From positions 18,592-82,591 of IMG/VR virus record IMGVR_UViG_3300036832_000548: a stretch of DNA of 64,000 nucleotides. One strand, 5' to 3'. Under the pieces are notes generated by a model. That model did no database searches and was not told the origin of the DNA. It worked only from the letters and a program-made list of their open reading frames with translations. Numbering within the stretch: the first letter of the stretch is position 1; each line of letters opens with the position of its first letter. The stretch is from a virus. Of the stretch, positions 56,996 to 64,000 are shown piece after piece. Made by a program: the position numbers and the translations under genes.

Positions 56996-57408
56996 GCGCG
57001 CTGCAACAAAAAGATCTTTTCACTAAACGCTGGCGGCATGTTCGCGAGCTGGACCCGTATGAAGATCAGATACAGGAAGCCCTGGTTGCGCAATTGCAAT
57101 GGGGCAAGCTGCGCGCCGGCGTGGTGTTCTTTCATGTTCCCAATGGCGGCAAGCGCGATAAGCGCACTGCTGCCAAGCTGAAACGTATGGGAGTGTTGCC
57201 GGGTGTCGCTGATCTAATATTTCTGTGGGCAACCGGCATGATCCCGCGCGTGTTATTTCTTGAGCTGAAGGCCAAGGGCGAAGGTTTATCGAAGGAACAG
57301 AGACTGTTCCGCGACAATGTGAAGACGGTGCGGTGCTACTTTGAGTGCGCTGACAACATCGATGACGCGCTGACGATTCTGGATAGATACAAGTTGCTGC
57401 GTGGTTGA
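56992..57408 (+). CDS. VRR-NUC domain nuclease
   Basis: The 138-residue protein has the VRR-NUC layout: EDQIQEALVAQLQ, FHVPNGGKRDKRTAAKLKRM, GVLPGVADLIFLW and RVLFLELKAKGEGLSKEQ. It is a Holliday-junction-resolvase-like nuclease, joined by ATGA to the frame before it. A role in recombination or replication restart is likely. Confidence 0.8.
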   Translation: MSALQQKDLFTKRWRHVRELDPYEDQIQEALVAQLQWGKLRAGVVFFHVPNGGKRDKRTAAKLKRMGVLPGVADLIFLWATGMIPRVLFLELKAKGEGLSKEQRLFRDNVKTVRCYFECADNIDDALTILDRYKLLRG

Positions 57409-57414
57409 GCGGAG

Positions 57415-58998
57415 TTGCAAAACAATGAGGCGGTTGTGGTCGAGGAACACATCGGCGGTGTGGACGAGCACACGTCTGAGGAGACGACGGTTGGCGAAAC
57501 CTATCAGCGGGCATTTTCATCGATAGGCCGAACGATCTCTCTCGCGGACGGATTCGAGGCGAAGCTTGCAGCTTGGCGCAACGGGCTGCATGAGGCGCTG
57601 GTCTATTGGCATGGCATCGAGCGTCCCGACATATTTGATGAATGCTATCGGCTGGCGGAAGCATATGGTCTGGTCGATCAATTTGGCGACGAGAAGATTC
57701 AAGAGACTCTAGCGGCGGAAGCGCAGACGGCCAAGAAGCCGCAACAGACCAACGGCAAATATGCTGACGAGGAGGTGCCGCACACGCAAGCGCAGGCTGC
57801 GCCTGTTGTGCCGCATCCCACGTTCTACGTTGCGCCGGACGAGGCGAGCATTCCGCAGCGGGCTTGGTTGCTGGGCGGGCACTACATACGGCAGGCGGCG
57901 ACGGCGACGGTTGCACCGGGCGGCTGGGGCAAGACCACGCTGACCTTGTACGAGGCGATCACCATGGTCGCTGCTGGGTTGGCGGTCTGGTACTTGAGCG
58001 GGGAGGACCCGCGCGTGGAGATCGACCGGCGCATTGCGGCGCACTGCCGCCAGCACGGCATCACCTTGAGTGAACTGCCGGGGAAACTATTCGTGGACGA
58101 CCGCTCGTCGTTTCCCATGTTCATTGCCAAGAGTCCGCGAGCTGCAGCGGTGACGTTCGATGACAAATCGCTCGAGCAATTTGAGCACGCGATTGTTATG
58201 GCTGAGATCGATGTCGTGATGCTCGATCCGTTCGTGTCGTTTCATTCCGTGCCTGAGAACGACAACGGCTGCGTCGATGCCGTGGTCAAGCGGATCGCCG
58301 CCATTGCGCAGCGCACCAACTCCTGCATCGAGATTTCGCATCATGTTCGCAAGATGATGATGGGCTTCCATCAATCGATCACGGTGGACGACAGCCGCGG
58401 CGGCGGTGCGATCATCAATGCGGTGAGATCGGGGCGCGTGATCAATCGCATGAACAGTACGGAAGCTGATCAGGCGCACATCGATCCCGATCAGCGGCAT
58501 TTTTACCTGCGGGTCGACAAGGGCAAGCGCAACATGGCCCCGCCTGACAAGGCGGTTTGGTACGAGCTCAAGAGCGTCGAGCTGGCCAACGGCGATCACG
58601 TTCAGGCGCTGGCAACGTGGGACTTTCCCAAGGTGCTGGACAACGTGTCGATTGAGGACACGGACTGGGTGCGCGATCTGGTGCGGCGCAAGGCCTATCG
58701 CGTGGATACGCGGTCATCGCGTTGGCTGGGCTTGGAGTTGGCGCGACGGTTCAAGAAAAATCCGCAGCAAAAGGCTGACATTAGCTGGATGAACAAGTTG
58801 ATAGGCATCTGGCTGATAGCTGATCCGCCGCCGTTCAAGAAAATGGAGATGCGCGACCAGGACGAGCGCAAGAAGCGGATGTTTTATGTCTCGCTCGATG
58901 CCAAGGGCGACACGCCATATGAGAGTGCTGGCAATGTGGTAGAACTGTTCCCGCATCCGCGCGGTGACGTTGATGATGATGGCAATGGCGATCACTGA
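57415..58998 (+). CDS. RepA-like AAA ATPase/helicase
   Basis: The 527-residue protein has a Walker A in VAPGGWGKTTLTLYEA (about 163-178), ATP-binding stretches WYLSGEDPRVEIDRR and VVMLDPFVSFH, and SHHVRK, typical of the AAA_25/RepA family of phage replication proteins. The N-terminal part is a helical leader. The start at TTG 57415 is one choice; GTG 57436 has a better-spaced GAGG. It is probably the replication helicase loader or helicase. Confidence 0.75.
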   Translation: MQNNEAVVVEEHIGGVDEHTSEETTVGETYQRAFSSIGRTISLADGFEAKLAAWRNGLHEALVYWHGIERPDIFDECYRLAEAYGLVDQFGDEKIQETLAAEAQTAKKPQQTNGKYADEEVPHTQAQAAPVVPHPTFYVAPDEASIPQRAWLLGGHYIRQAATATVAPGGWGKTTLTLYEAITMVAAGLAVWYLSGEDPRVEIDRRIAAHCRQHGITLSELPGKLFVDDRSSFPMFIAKSPRAAAVTFDDKSLEQFEHAIVMAEIDVVMLDPFVSFHSVPENDNGCVDAVVKRIAAIAQRTNSCIEISHHVRKMMMGFHQSITVDDSRGGGAIINAVRSGRVINRMNSTEADQAHIDPDQRHFYLRVDKGKRNMAPPDKAVWYELKSVELANGDHVQALATWDFPKVLDNVSIEDTDWVRDLVRRKAYRVDTRSSRWLGLELARRFKKNPQQKADISWMNKLIGIWLIADPPPFKKMEMRDQDERKKRMFYVSLDAKGDTPYESAGNVVELFPHPRGDVDDDGNGDH

Positions 58999-59007
58999 GA
59001 GCGCATC

Positions 59008-59217
59008 ATGAGTGACGATGATGATGAGATCACTGAAGAGATGGTCGAGGGCATCTATGCGGAGCATCAGCACAAGATTGAAACTATTTCCGGTTATGCC
59101 GAAGCGTTCCAGCGCCTGTATGAGCTAATGCACAAGGTGATGCTTGGCGAGCAGGTCGATCCCAAGGCCATCAACGAGGCAATGCTAGAATTATTTTTGG
59201 CAACTATGGTTGGTTGA
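59008..59217 (+). CDS. Small acidic helical protein
   Basis: The 69-residue product starts MSDDDDEITEEMVEGIYAEH and is mostly helical and acidic. It follows the ATPase with a GAGAGC site. Its place suggests a replication accessory, but the function is unknown. Confidence 0.5.
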   Translation: MSDDDDEITEEMVEGIYAEHQHKIETISGYAEAFQRLYELMHKVMLGEQVDPKAINEAMLELFLATMVG

Positions 59218-59221
59218 TTGC

Positions 59222-59473
59222 ATGGCTGACTTGGCGTTCATGTGGCGACCGTTTAAGAGTACGCTGCCGGGAATGAGCGCGTGGGTGACGTTCGCGGGGC
59301 CATTTCAATATGCGGTGGCGAGGGATAGTGCGGGTGCGTGGTTTGCGTCCGTGCGGCTAATGAAGGGCGGCGCTGTGATGACGGACCTGAGTGGCGGCGT
59401 GGCGTTTGAATCGGAAACAGCGGCCAAGAATGCGTGTCGGCGGCACTGGGATGCGAACCGGCTACAGTTCTAG
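59222..59473 (+). CDS. Hypothetical protein, 83 residues
   Basis: The product starts MADLAFMWRPFKSTLPGMSA and has a TFAGPFQYAVARDSAGAWFAS segment. The start at 59222 was chosen over a TTG at 59210. It converges with the minus gene at 59481. No domain was recognised. Confidence 0.5.
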   Translation: MADLAFMWRPFKSTLPGMSAWVTFAGPFQYAVARDSAGAWFASVRLMKGGAVMTDLSGGVAFESETAAKNACRRHWDANRLQF

Positions 59474-59480
59474 TTTCATT

Positions 59481-59816
59481 TCAGTGTTTTGGTCCCAGCG
59501 CACGACAAAGCTTATCGATCAAGTGCGGCGGCGTTTTTGGATGATGCAGCCAATCGCGCACAGCTTTGAGGGTAACGGCAAAATCGTCAGCTGACATCGA
59601 GCCCTTTCTGGTTCGTGTCATTTTCTGCATACGCTTGAGCGCCGCCTTACCATGACAAAACGCTATCAAGCGGCCCGCAGCCAACTCGCCCTGTAGTTCC
59701 TCTGGCGTAAAATTCATCCGTTCAGCGAAATAGCCGAGCGGGAAATATCCTTGCTCTGGTGCCTCAGTGATGATGCGCTCCAATTCAGGACCCGGCTTCA
59801 CTGGTTTGAATTTCAT
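59481..59816 (-). CDS. Hypothetical protein, 111 residues
   Basis: The product starts MKFKPVKPGPELERIITEAPE, after AGGAGC, and includes FTPEELQGELAAGRLIAFCHG. It is mainly helical and basic at the end. It is the last gene of the right minus operon. Confidence 0.55.
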   Translation of the reverse strand: MKFKPVKPGPELERIITEAPEQGYFPLGYFAERMNFTPEELQGELAAGRLIAFCHGKAALKRMQKMTRTRKGSMSADDFAVTLKAVRDWLHHPKTPPHLIDKLCRALGPKH

Positions 59817-59822
59817 GGGCTC

Positions 59823-60068
59823 CTAATCGTCCTTGGTCATCATGTGCTCGCAATAATCGCAAAGGCCGTCTCTGGTGCAATCGCACAGATACAATCGCCA
59901 TTCGCTGGCGGCACTATTCCCATCAAGATCGTAATGCTCTGCGGCGAATTGTATGGTTTCGATGGCTTCTTGCTCATCCACGAAGATTGCCTCGCCGCAA
60001 CGCGCGCACTCGATCTTCATCGCGTATTTCGCCCATCGCGCAACATCGTGGTCCGATAGCGTGCCCAT
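59823..60068 (-). CDS. Small metal-binding-type protein
   Basis: The product (81 residues from the ATG at 60068, after a GGAG site) has IECARCGEAIFVD and CDCTRDGLCDYCEH, two Cys clusters. A longer frame to 60200 has no ribosome site. It resembles small phage zinc proteins. The function is unknown. Confidence 0.55.
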   Translation of the reverse strand: MGTLSDHDVARWAKYAMKIECARCGEAIFVDEQEAIETIQFAAEHYDLDGNSAASEWRLYLCDCTRDGLCDYCEHMMTKDD

Positions 60069-60099
60069 GTTATTGCTCCGGTTGCTTCTTCTATGTGGC

Positions 60100-60282
60100 T
60101 CAGCGTCCTTGCGGCCAAGTCTCATATTGTTCGATTTGATCAGCAATTTCCCGCACACCTTTGGCCAAGCTGAGCCGCACCGCTTGCGGCAGCTCAGCAA
60201 GAAGTTTGTGACAGTCTTCAGACATCATGATCGCCAAAGGTTCGCTTTGCGGCCCCTTCGATACCGTCAGATAGAAGATCAT
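60100..60282 (-). CDS. 60-residue hypothetical protein
   Basis: The product starts MIFYLTVSKGPQSEPLAIMM and continues as a short helical protein (AVRLSLAKGVREIADQIEQY). It overlaps the upstream gene by ATGA. The function is unknown. Confidence 0.5.
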   Translation of the reverse strand: MIFYLTVSKGPQSEPLAIMMSEDCHKLLAELPQAVRLSLAKGVREIADQIEQYETWPQGR

Positions 60283-60698
60283 TGCTGTTCCCTAGCTGCG
60301 AGTGTGGCTTCCTTGGCGGCAAGATCCGTCGCCAACTCCTGCTTGTATGCATTCACTTGCGCGATGAATTTGTCGATGCCTGTGATCTGTTCGCGGATGT
60401 GTTGCATCTGATTGGGATATGGTTCAGGTACATCAGCATAACTTGCGTTCGATATCGTGACATCCATAGATAGCGCAACGTCACCGGGTCCAACGCCGAT
60501 CAGAGCGTCAGCGCCATCGTTGGAAAAATCGATCCAACAACGCGAACCTTCAAGGCGCGCCTCGATGAATTTGTCCACCGCTTCGCAGACGGCGTCATGC
60601 CAAAGCGCATCTGATAATGCTTCTTTGACCGCCTCTGATAGTAGTTTTGCTGTCTCTGGTTTCAGCGTCGGCAATGATCGCTGCATGCGCTCCGACAT
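60279..60698 (-). CDS. Hypothetical protein, 139 residues
   Basis: The product has an Ala/Glu-rich helical N terminus (ETAKLLSEAVKEALSDALW) and a C-terminal coiled coil (INKFIAQVNAYKQEL-like). No catalytic residues were recognised. It follows directly the stop of the gene at 60699. Confidence 0.55.
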   Translation of the reverse strand: MSERMQRSLPTLKPETAKLLSEAVKEALSDALWHDAVCEAVDKFIEARLEGSRCWIDFSNDGADALIGVGPGDVALSMDVTISNASYADVPEPYPNQMQHIREQITGIDKFIAQVNAYKQELATDLAAKEATLAAREQQ

Positions 60699-61022
60699 TT
60701 ATTTCTCCTGCAATTGTTGTTGCCATTTTAAGATCATATCGAAGAAATCACGCAATTGCCGAACTGTGTCCCACTCTAATGTTGTGGTGAGAACTGCATG
60801 GAACGCCCTTTTGGTATCGTCGTTTTCGACGTGAAAAACTCTGTGGTGAATTTTTACGTTGTGCTCGTCATCAACAATGATAGTCAATTCAAAATCATCT
60901 ACTGTTTTCTCTATGAGGCGATTATTGTTTGGATAAAAACCGTCAGCGGATCGCTCGCCACGCTCAGTCAAATCTATTTCTCCAGACAAATCCTCAAAAG
61001 AAATTGTGCATTCTGCTGTCAT
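60699..61022 (-). CDS. Hypothetical protein, 107 residues
   Basis: The acidic product starts MTAECTISFEDLSGEIDLTER and ends in a helix (LRDFFDMILKWQQQLQEK). It overlaps the upstream gene by ATGA. No family was recognised. Confidence 0.5.
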   Translation of the reverse strand: MTAECTISFEDLSGEIDLTERGERSADGFYPNNNRLIEKTVDDFELTIIVDDEHNVKIHHRVFHVENDDTKRAFHAVLTTTLEWDTVRQLRDFFDMILKWQQQLQEK

Positions 61023-61519
61023 TGCAGCGTTCCCCGTCTGGGCAGCAGGCCGACAAACCGGCCCTCTGATCTGCTGATGTCATCGTGCAGGATCAGCGGC
61101 CCTAGATACGCGCTGCCACGATTTGGCCGAATGATGTCGCGATGGTAGCTGAGACAGTTGGTGGCATCCTCGGCATGGATCACCACCACCTCGCGTCGAT
61201 TGGGATGATGCTCTAATCCAACCAGTGCGGCCATGTTCGTGACGCTGTCAGCATCCTTCATGCTGGCTTCAACGACCCATGCCTCGTCCACGAAAATGTA
61301 GGCAACCACGTCCCTTTCTTGGAAAATGAAGCGCACGAATTGCGCCTGCAGATCCTTGTTGGGTAGTATGCCGTCGAGCGTAAAGTGCTCGCCGTCTGCC
61401 CGAAACGCGAACCAGACCGGCTCAAGCTGCCCGTGCTTGGAAAATTTTATGTCAGCCGCTCGCGATATCCGCTCAATCGCTTTGCGCAGGTCAAGCATGG
61501 CGGCGGCGGCGGGTTTCAT
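61019..61519 (-). CDS. Hypothetical protein, about 166 residues
   Basis: Two starts are possible: MKPAAAAMLDLRKA at 61519 or MLDLRKA at 61498; the latter overlaps the previous stop by 8 bp. The product contains DIKFSKHGQLEPVWFAFRADGEHF, then a long beta-rich middle and HAEDATNCLSYHRDI. The function is unknown. Confidence 0.5.
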   Translation of the reverse strand: MKPAAAAMLDLRKAIERISRAADIKFSKHGQLEPVWFAFRADGEHFTLDGILPNKDLQAQFVRFIFQERDVVAYIFVDEAWVVEASMKDADSVTNMAALVGLEHHPNRREVVVIHAEDATNCLSYHRDIIRPNRGSAYLGPLILHDDISRSEGRFVGLLPRRGTLQ

Positions 61520-61814
61520 TACGATAGTCCCGCAGCTCAGCGTCATGCTCGGCGCGCTCTTGCGGGTTCATGGCGCGCACGCGGCGGCGGTGGCGCCTCG
61601 CAAGCCACTTGTGAATGATATCGTTGTTCACCGCCGTGAAATGCTTGGGCTCGCGCATTGGACGATTATCGTTGTGAATATTCACCTGTCGGCTTCCGTG
61701 CTCTGAGTACGGATCAAGCAATGCATCGATGATCTCCAAGCACTGCTTGACAGTGAGCTGCTGCTCGCTGGCGAGGCTGTGAGCCCCAAACTGGATGTGT
61801 TCTGATGCGTTCAC
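61491..61814 (-). CDS. Hypothetical protein, 107 residues
   Basis: The product starts MNASEHIQFGAHSLASEQQL and has an Arg-rich C terminus (KWLARRHRRRVRAMNPQERA). It could bind nucleic acid. It overlaps its neighbours in a coupled operon. Confidence 0.5.
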   Translation of the reverse strand: MNASEHIQFGAHSLASEQQLTVKQCLEIIDALLDPYSEHGSRQVNIHNDNRPMREPKHFTAVNNDIIHKWLARRHRRRVRAMNPQERAEHDAELRDYRNETRRRRHA

Positions 61815-61825
61815 TGGTGTTCCTC

Positions 61826-62071
61826 CTATCTTTGGCCGCGTCGTTGGCGTCGTGCAAGAAAGTGACTGTTACGCCGCACGATGGCTTGCATCTGATCGAG
61901 AGCACCAATCGGAACCTCGCCGCCACGACACACCTTGCCGGTGCGATCACGCCACGCGAGCTTTACCGAAAATGCCGTATTGCTTCCGTCATCCCACGAC
62001 GCAATTCCAAAACGGATTTCCTCATTCGGCTCGCTGGCGTGCCGATAGGCCTCTTTCGCTATTACCTTCAT
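61826..62071 (-). CDS. First gene of the right minus operon
   Basis: The start at 62071 has AGAAGGAG eight bases upstream. The 81-residue product starts MKVIAKEAYRHASEPNEEIR and has WDDGSNTAFSVKLAWRDRTG, a small beta-rich domain, then a basic tail. It is near the repeat-rich control region. The function is unknown. Confidence 0.55.
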   Translation of the reverse strand: MKVIAKEAYRHASEPNEEIRFGIASWDDGSNTAFSVKLAWRDRTGKVCRGGEVPIGALDQMQAIVRRNSHFLARRQRRGQR

Positions 62072-62448
62072 CGACAAGTCTCCTTCTGTTGAGACTGTCT
62101 TGATACTACGGAGTTAGTGCGCGCTACGATCTATCGTCCGGTATAGATGGCTCCCCGCCGTTTCCGCACCGTCTCGTCACGGCTGACCCCTAACCAGGGC
62201 TTCGAGGGTCATTGACCGGATCAATCGCGCGGGTCCGCACGATCCAAGGGGAGCCTGCCCGTGGCGCGACCTCTGACCCTGCTACGGGAAGGAAAGGTCG
62301 ACACCACGGACAACCCACGCAAGCGTCCTCACTAGAATCGTGGGCGCTCTATCGTGCCCGTGGGCCTCAATTCCTGTCAACCGTTCGTTGCAGATGTGGA
62401 TAATCCGGCCAATCCAGCCCCACCCGTTGATTTTCCTCAAATTTTTCT

Positions 62449-62824
62449 GACTGGCGCACTGACTGGCGCAGACTGGCGCGTTCGTTGCCCTGAGCAATCA
62501 ATTGCGTTACGCGCGGTAGCGGTGCTCGTCGGTGAGTCGCAGCCCGTTTTTGCCGTTCCGGCACCCTAACCCTCGAAAAAGCTCGAAAATGCTGGATTCA
62601 CAACTGGCGCAACACTGGCGCACGACTGGCGCACCTATTTTTTGAAAGCGCCGCCGTTGTGTTAGAGGGATTGACACAGGCCTACGGCTGCGCCAGTCGT
62701 TAGCCGGGGACCCGCCAGGGCACCCACGGCTAAAACGAACTGGCGCACCCATCCGAAGAGATGGGCTGTGTCGGAATCCCTCCAACACACATAGGCGGTT
62801 CTCACTGGCGCAACACTCGGCGCA
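62449..62824. repeat. Array of ACTGGCGCA direct repeats
   Basis: Copies of ACTGGCGCA with a G, A or C before it occur at 62449, 62461, 62471 (ending GCG), 62602, 62613, 62624, 62738 and 62803. A near copy (ACTCGGCGCA) is at 62815, and an inverted copy, TGCGCCAGT, at 62690. The nearest neighbours are 10-12 bp apart, one helical turn, as in iterons or regulator arrays. The stretch has no convincing gene. It lies between divergent operons, upstream of the antiterminator gene. Confidence 0.75.
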
Positions 62825-62835
62825 TGTTGAACAAC

Positions 62836-62864
62836 TTGACGGTCATCAAACAGTTTTCTAAAAA
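62836..62864 (+). promoter_or_regulatory. Promoter for the NusG-like gene
   Basis: TTGACG (62836-62841), a 17-bp spacer and TAAAAA (62859-62864) fit a sigma70 promoter. The predicted start point is at or next to the ATG at 62870, so the transcript may be leaderless. It follows the last direct repeat by 12 bp. Confidence 0.6.
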
Positions 62865-62869
62865 TCCGC

Positions 62870-63346
62870 ATGCCGTACTGGAGCGTTGCGCAGTGCGAAA
62901 CCCATCGTGAGCCAGTCGCGGCTCAGTTCCTCAAGGCTGGTGGCTTTGAGTGCTATTTCCCACGCATCAAAATCCAGCAACGTGTCGCCCCGTTATTTCC
63001 CGGATACGTCTTCGTTCAAATCGTGGATCGATGGTGGTCAATCTCCAACACCGTGGGCGTCATCCGCTTGCTCAATTCCGGCGATCGACCTGCTCGCCTC
63101 CGTGACGAAATCGTCAACTCCATCAAAGCAAAAGAACGAAACGGCCTTGTGAAATTACCGCAACGCCCTGGTCTCAAAGTAGGCGACAAAATCCGCATCA
63201 TCCGCGGTTCGTTCGAAGGCCACCTCGGCATCTACGCAGGCATGTCAGGCAAAGCCCGCGAACGCATCTTGCTCGAGCTGCTCGGTAGACACGTCACCGT
63301 CGAACTCTCAGCCAAAGACTTCCAACCCCTAAATGTAGCGTCCTGA
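62870..63346 (+). CDS. NusG/RfaH-like antiterminator
   Basis: The 158-residue protein has the NusG N-terminal pattern (WSVAQCETHREPVAAQFL, CYFPRIKI, PLFPGYVFVQI) and a KOW domain at the end (LKVGDKIRIIRGSFEGHLGIY). It probably binds the polymerase to let it read through terminators into the late genes. Its position ahead of the HNH and terminase genes supports this. The ribosome site is absent. Confidence 0.85.
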   Translation: MPYWSVAQCETHREPVAAQFLKAGGFECYFPRIKIQQRVAPLFPGYVFVQIVDRWWSISNTVGVIRLLNSGDRPARLRDEIVNSIKAKERNGLVKLPQRPGLKVGDKIRIIRGSFEGHLGIYAGMSGKARERILLELLGRHVTVELSAKDFQPLNVAS

Positions 63347-63549
63347 ATATTGCACGACGCCTTTGCTTGATGTAAAAGCCACATCTAAGGCTAATCCGAT
63401 AACTCCAGAATTGCTCACAGCTTTCTCACCAAAATCGAGAGAGCCATCGTGCAGCGCGTTTTTGGCCACGCAACGGAAAGTGCTTCGGCCAAGGCGCAAG
63501 GTCCATCAGCGAGCTGTCGGATTAGCCTCCTAGTCAGCGGAGTCGGACC

Positions 63550-63900
63550 TTGCGCCCCTCCTACCACCAGCGCACCGGTCAATGGCACCACCTCTATGTC
63601 ACTGGCCGCTGGGTCCGTAAAAGGAGGACCCAACTCAAACACCGCCCCCTGTGCGTGATGTGCCTAGCCAAGGGCATCCCAGAACCAGCCACCGTCGCTG
63701 ACCACATCCATCCACACAACGGTGATGAGCACGCGTTCTTCTTTGGTGCCCTGCAGTCCCTTTGCAAACACTGCCACGATCAACGCAAGAAGATCGAAGA
63801 GATCCATGGATACCAGAGCGATGTAGGTGAGGACGGTTGGCCGATCGACCCGCGTCATCCTGCTAACAGACCCAGTACCTTCAAGCCTAAACTCAAATAG
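63550..63900 (+). CDS. HNH endonuclease near the packaging genes
   Basis: The 116-residue product (TTG start) has CVMC (residues about 35-38), ATVADHIHPHNGDEH (the HNH His-x-His) and SLCKHCHDQRKK (the CxxC and terminal His). This is the classic phage HNH nuclease beside terminase, which helps cut the packaging site. The start codon is uncertain. Confidence 0.75.
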   Translation: MRPSYHQRTGQWHHLYVTGRWVRKRRTQLKHRPLCVMCLAKGIPEPATVADHIHPHNGDEHAFFFGALQSLCKHCHDQRKKIEEIHGYQSDVGEDGWPIDPRHPANRPSTFKPKLK

Positions 63901-63963
63901 CACTCAGGGTCCCCCCGCGCGGGGATTGGAACTTTAAATCAAATTCAAAAACGGGCCGGGGGG
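63901..63963 (+). other. GC-run region before the terminase-like start
   Basis: This stretch has no gene. It contains a C6 run followed by GCGCGGGG and a G7 run (GGGCCGGGGGGGTG). Such runs next to HNH and small terminase genes resemble phage cos regions, but this cannot be proven here. Confidence 0.35.
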
Positions 63964-64000
63964 GTGCATCGGAAAAAAAGAGGGCCGCCGCGCTTAAGAC
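63964..64000 (+). CDS. Possible small terminase start (partial)
   Basis: From the GTG at 63964 the frame reads MHRKKRGPPRLR to the window end. A basic RGPP-type N terminus is usual for P27-family small terminases that follow HNH genes. With only 12 codons this is a guess from position. Confidence 0.3.
   Translation, partial: MHRKKRGPPRLR

Noticed and set aside
61805-62092. Plus-strand lipoprotein-like ORF starting MRSLVFLLSLAASLASCKK
   Set aside because: It lies antisense to the supported minus gene at 61826-62071, which has a clear AGAAGGAG ribosome site and fits the operon. The plus frame decays to non-protein-like sequence.
63415-63642. Minus-strand ORF with a winged-helix-like segment (TRRLIRQLADGPCALAEAL)
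   Set aside because: The pattern is suggestive but it lies antisense to the start of the HNH nuclease and has no ribosome site. It stays undecided, not annotated.
1-64000. tRNA or rRNA genes
   Set aside because: No cloverleaf-like sequence with matching arms or rRNA-like conserved stretch was noticed, although a covariance search could not be run.

Overview
The window reads as most of the genome, or most of an integrated prophage, of a temperate tailed phage with a contractile Mu-like tail. The host is probably an alphaproteobacterium of the Bradyrhizobium/Rhizobiales kind. The reasons are the high GC content, two PEP-CTERM proteins with the PEPATWGMM sorting signal, and many small proteins of a type common in rhizobial phages. 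Host and phage assignment are inferences from gene content; no database was searched. No tRNA, rRNA or CRISPR array was seen.

Layout. 1-3001 (minus): tightly coupled small genes of unknown function. 3149-18367 (plus): tail genes in Mu order: tail assembly chaperone with a -1 frameshift site, three tandem tape-measure paralogues, split DNA-circularisation protein (gp43-like), hub (gp44/P-like), spike (gp45-like), gp46, baseplate J (gp47) and gp48. 18364-33731 (plus): fibre and adhesin genes, including a duplicated fibre cassette, a collagen-like fibre, a large glycine-rich secreted adhesin, an HNH homing-type nuclease and a 928-residue protein with about 36 repeats. 33728-35011: an amidase endolysin. 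35124-43412: small membrane proteins, two PEP-CTERM genes and regulators, separated by clear terminators. 43943-45334: a tyrosine integrase and a convergent excisionase-like gene. 45306-55325 (minus): an early operon with zinc-ribbon microproteins, a ParB-like protein, RecT, an IS110-like domain protein, a possible methyltransferase and a YqaJ exonuclease. 55.4-59.5 kb (plus): a Cro-like regulator, MT-A70 and cytosine methylases, a VRR-NUC nuclease and a RepA-like ATPase. 59481-62071 (minus): another small-gene operon. 62.4-64.0 kb: an array of 9-bp repeats, a NusG-like antiterminator, an HNH nuclease and the probable start of the terminase gene. Head genes, sheath and tube are not in the window.

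The most unusual feature is a family of about 16 copies of a 108-bp element in the 50-54 kb recombination operon. Each copy folds into two stem-loops whose 30-nt loops carry a constant TGGGCATCA box flanked by variable 9-10-nt segments. Copies sit between genes, supply stop codons, and in two genes are inserted in frame. Other striking features are three tape-measure paralogues with different cell-wall-cleaving domains, a shared C-terminal tag on three tail proteins, a methylase locus in which two reading frames both look coding, and the direct-repeat array at 62.4-62.8 kb.
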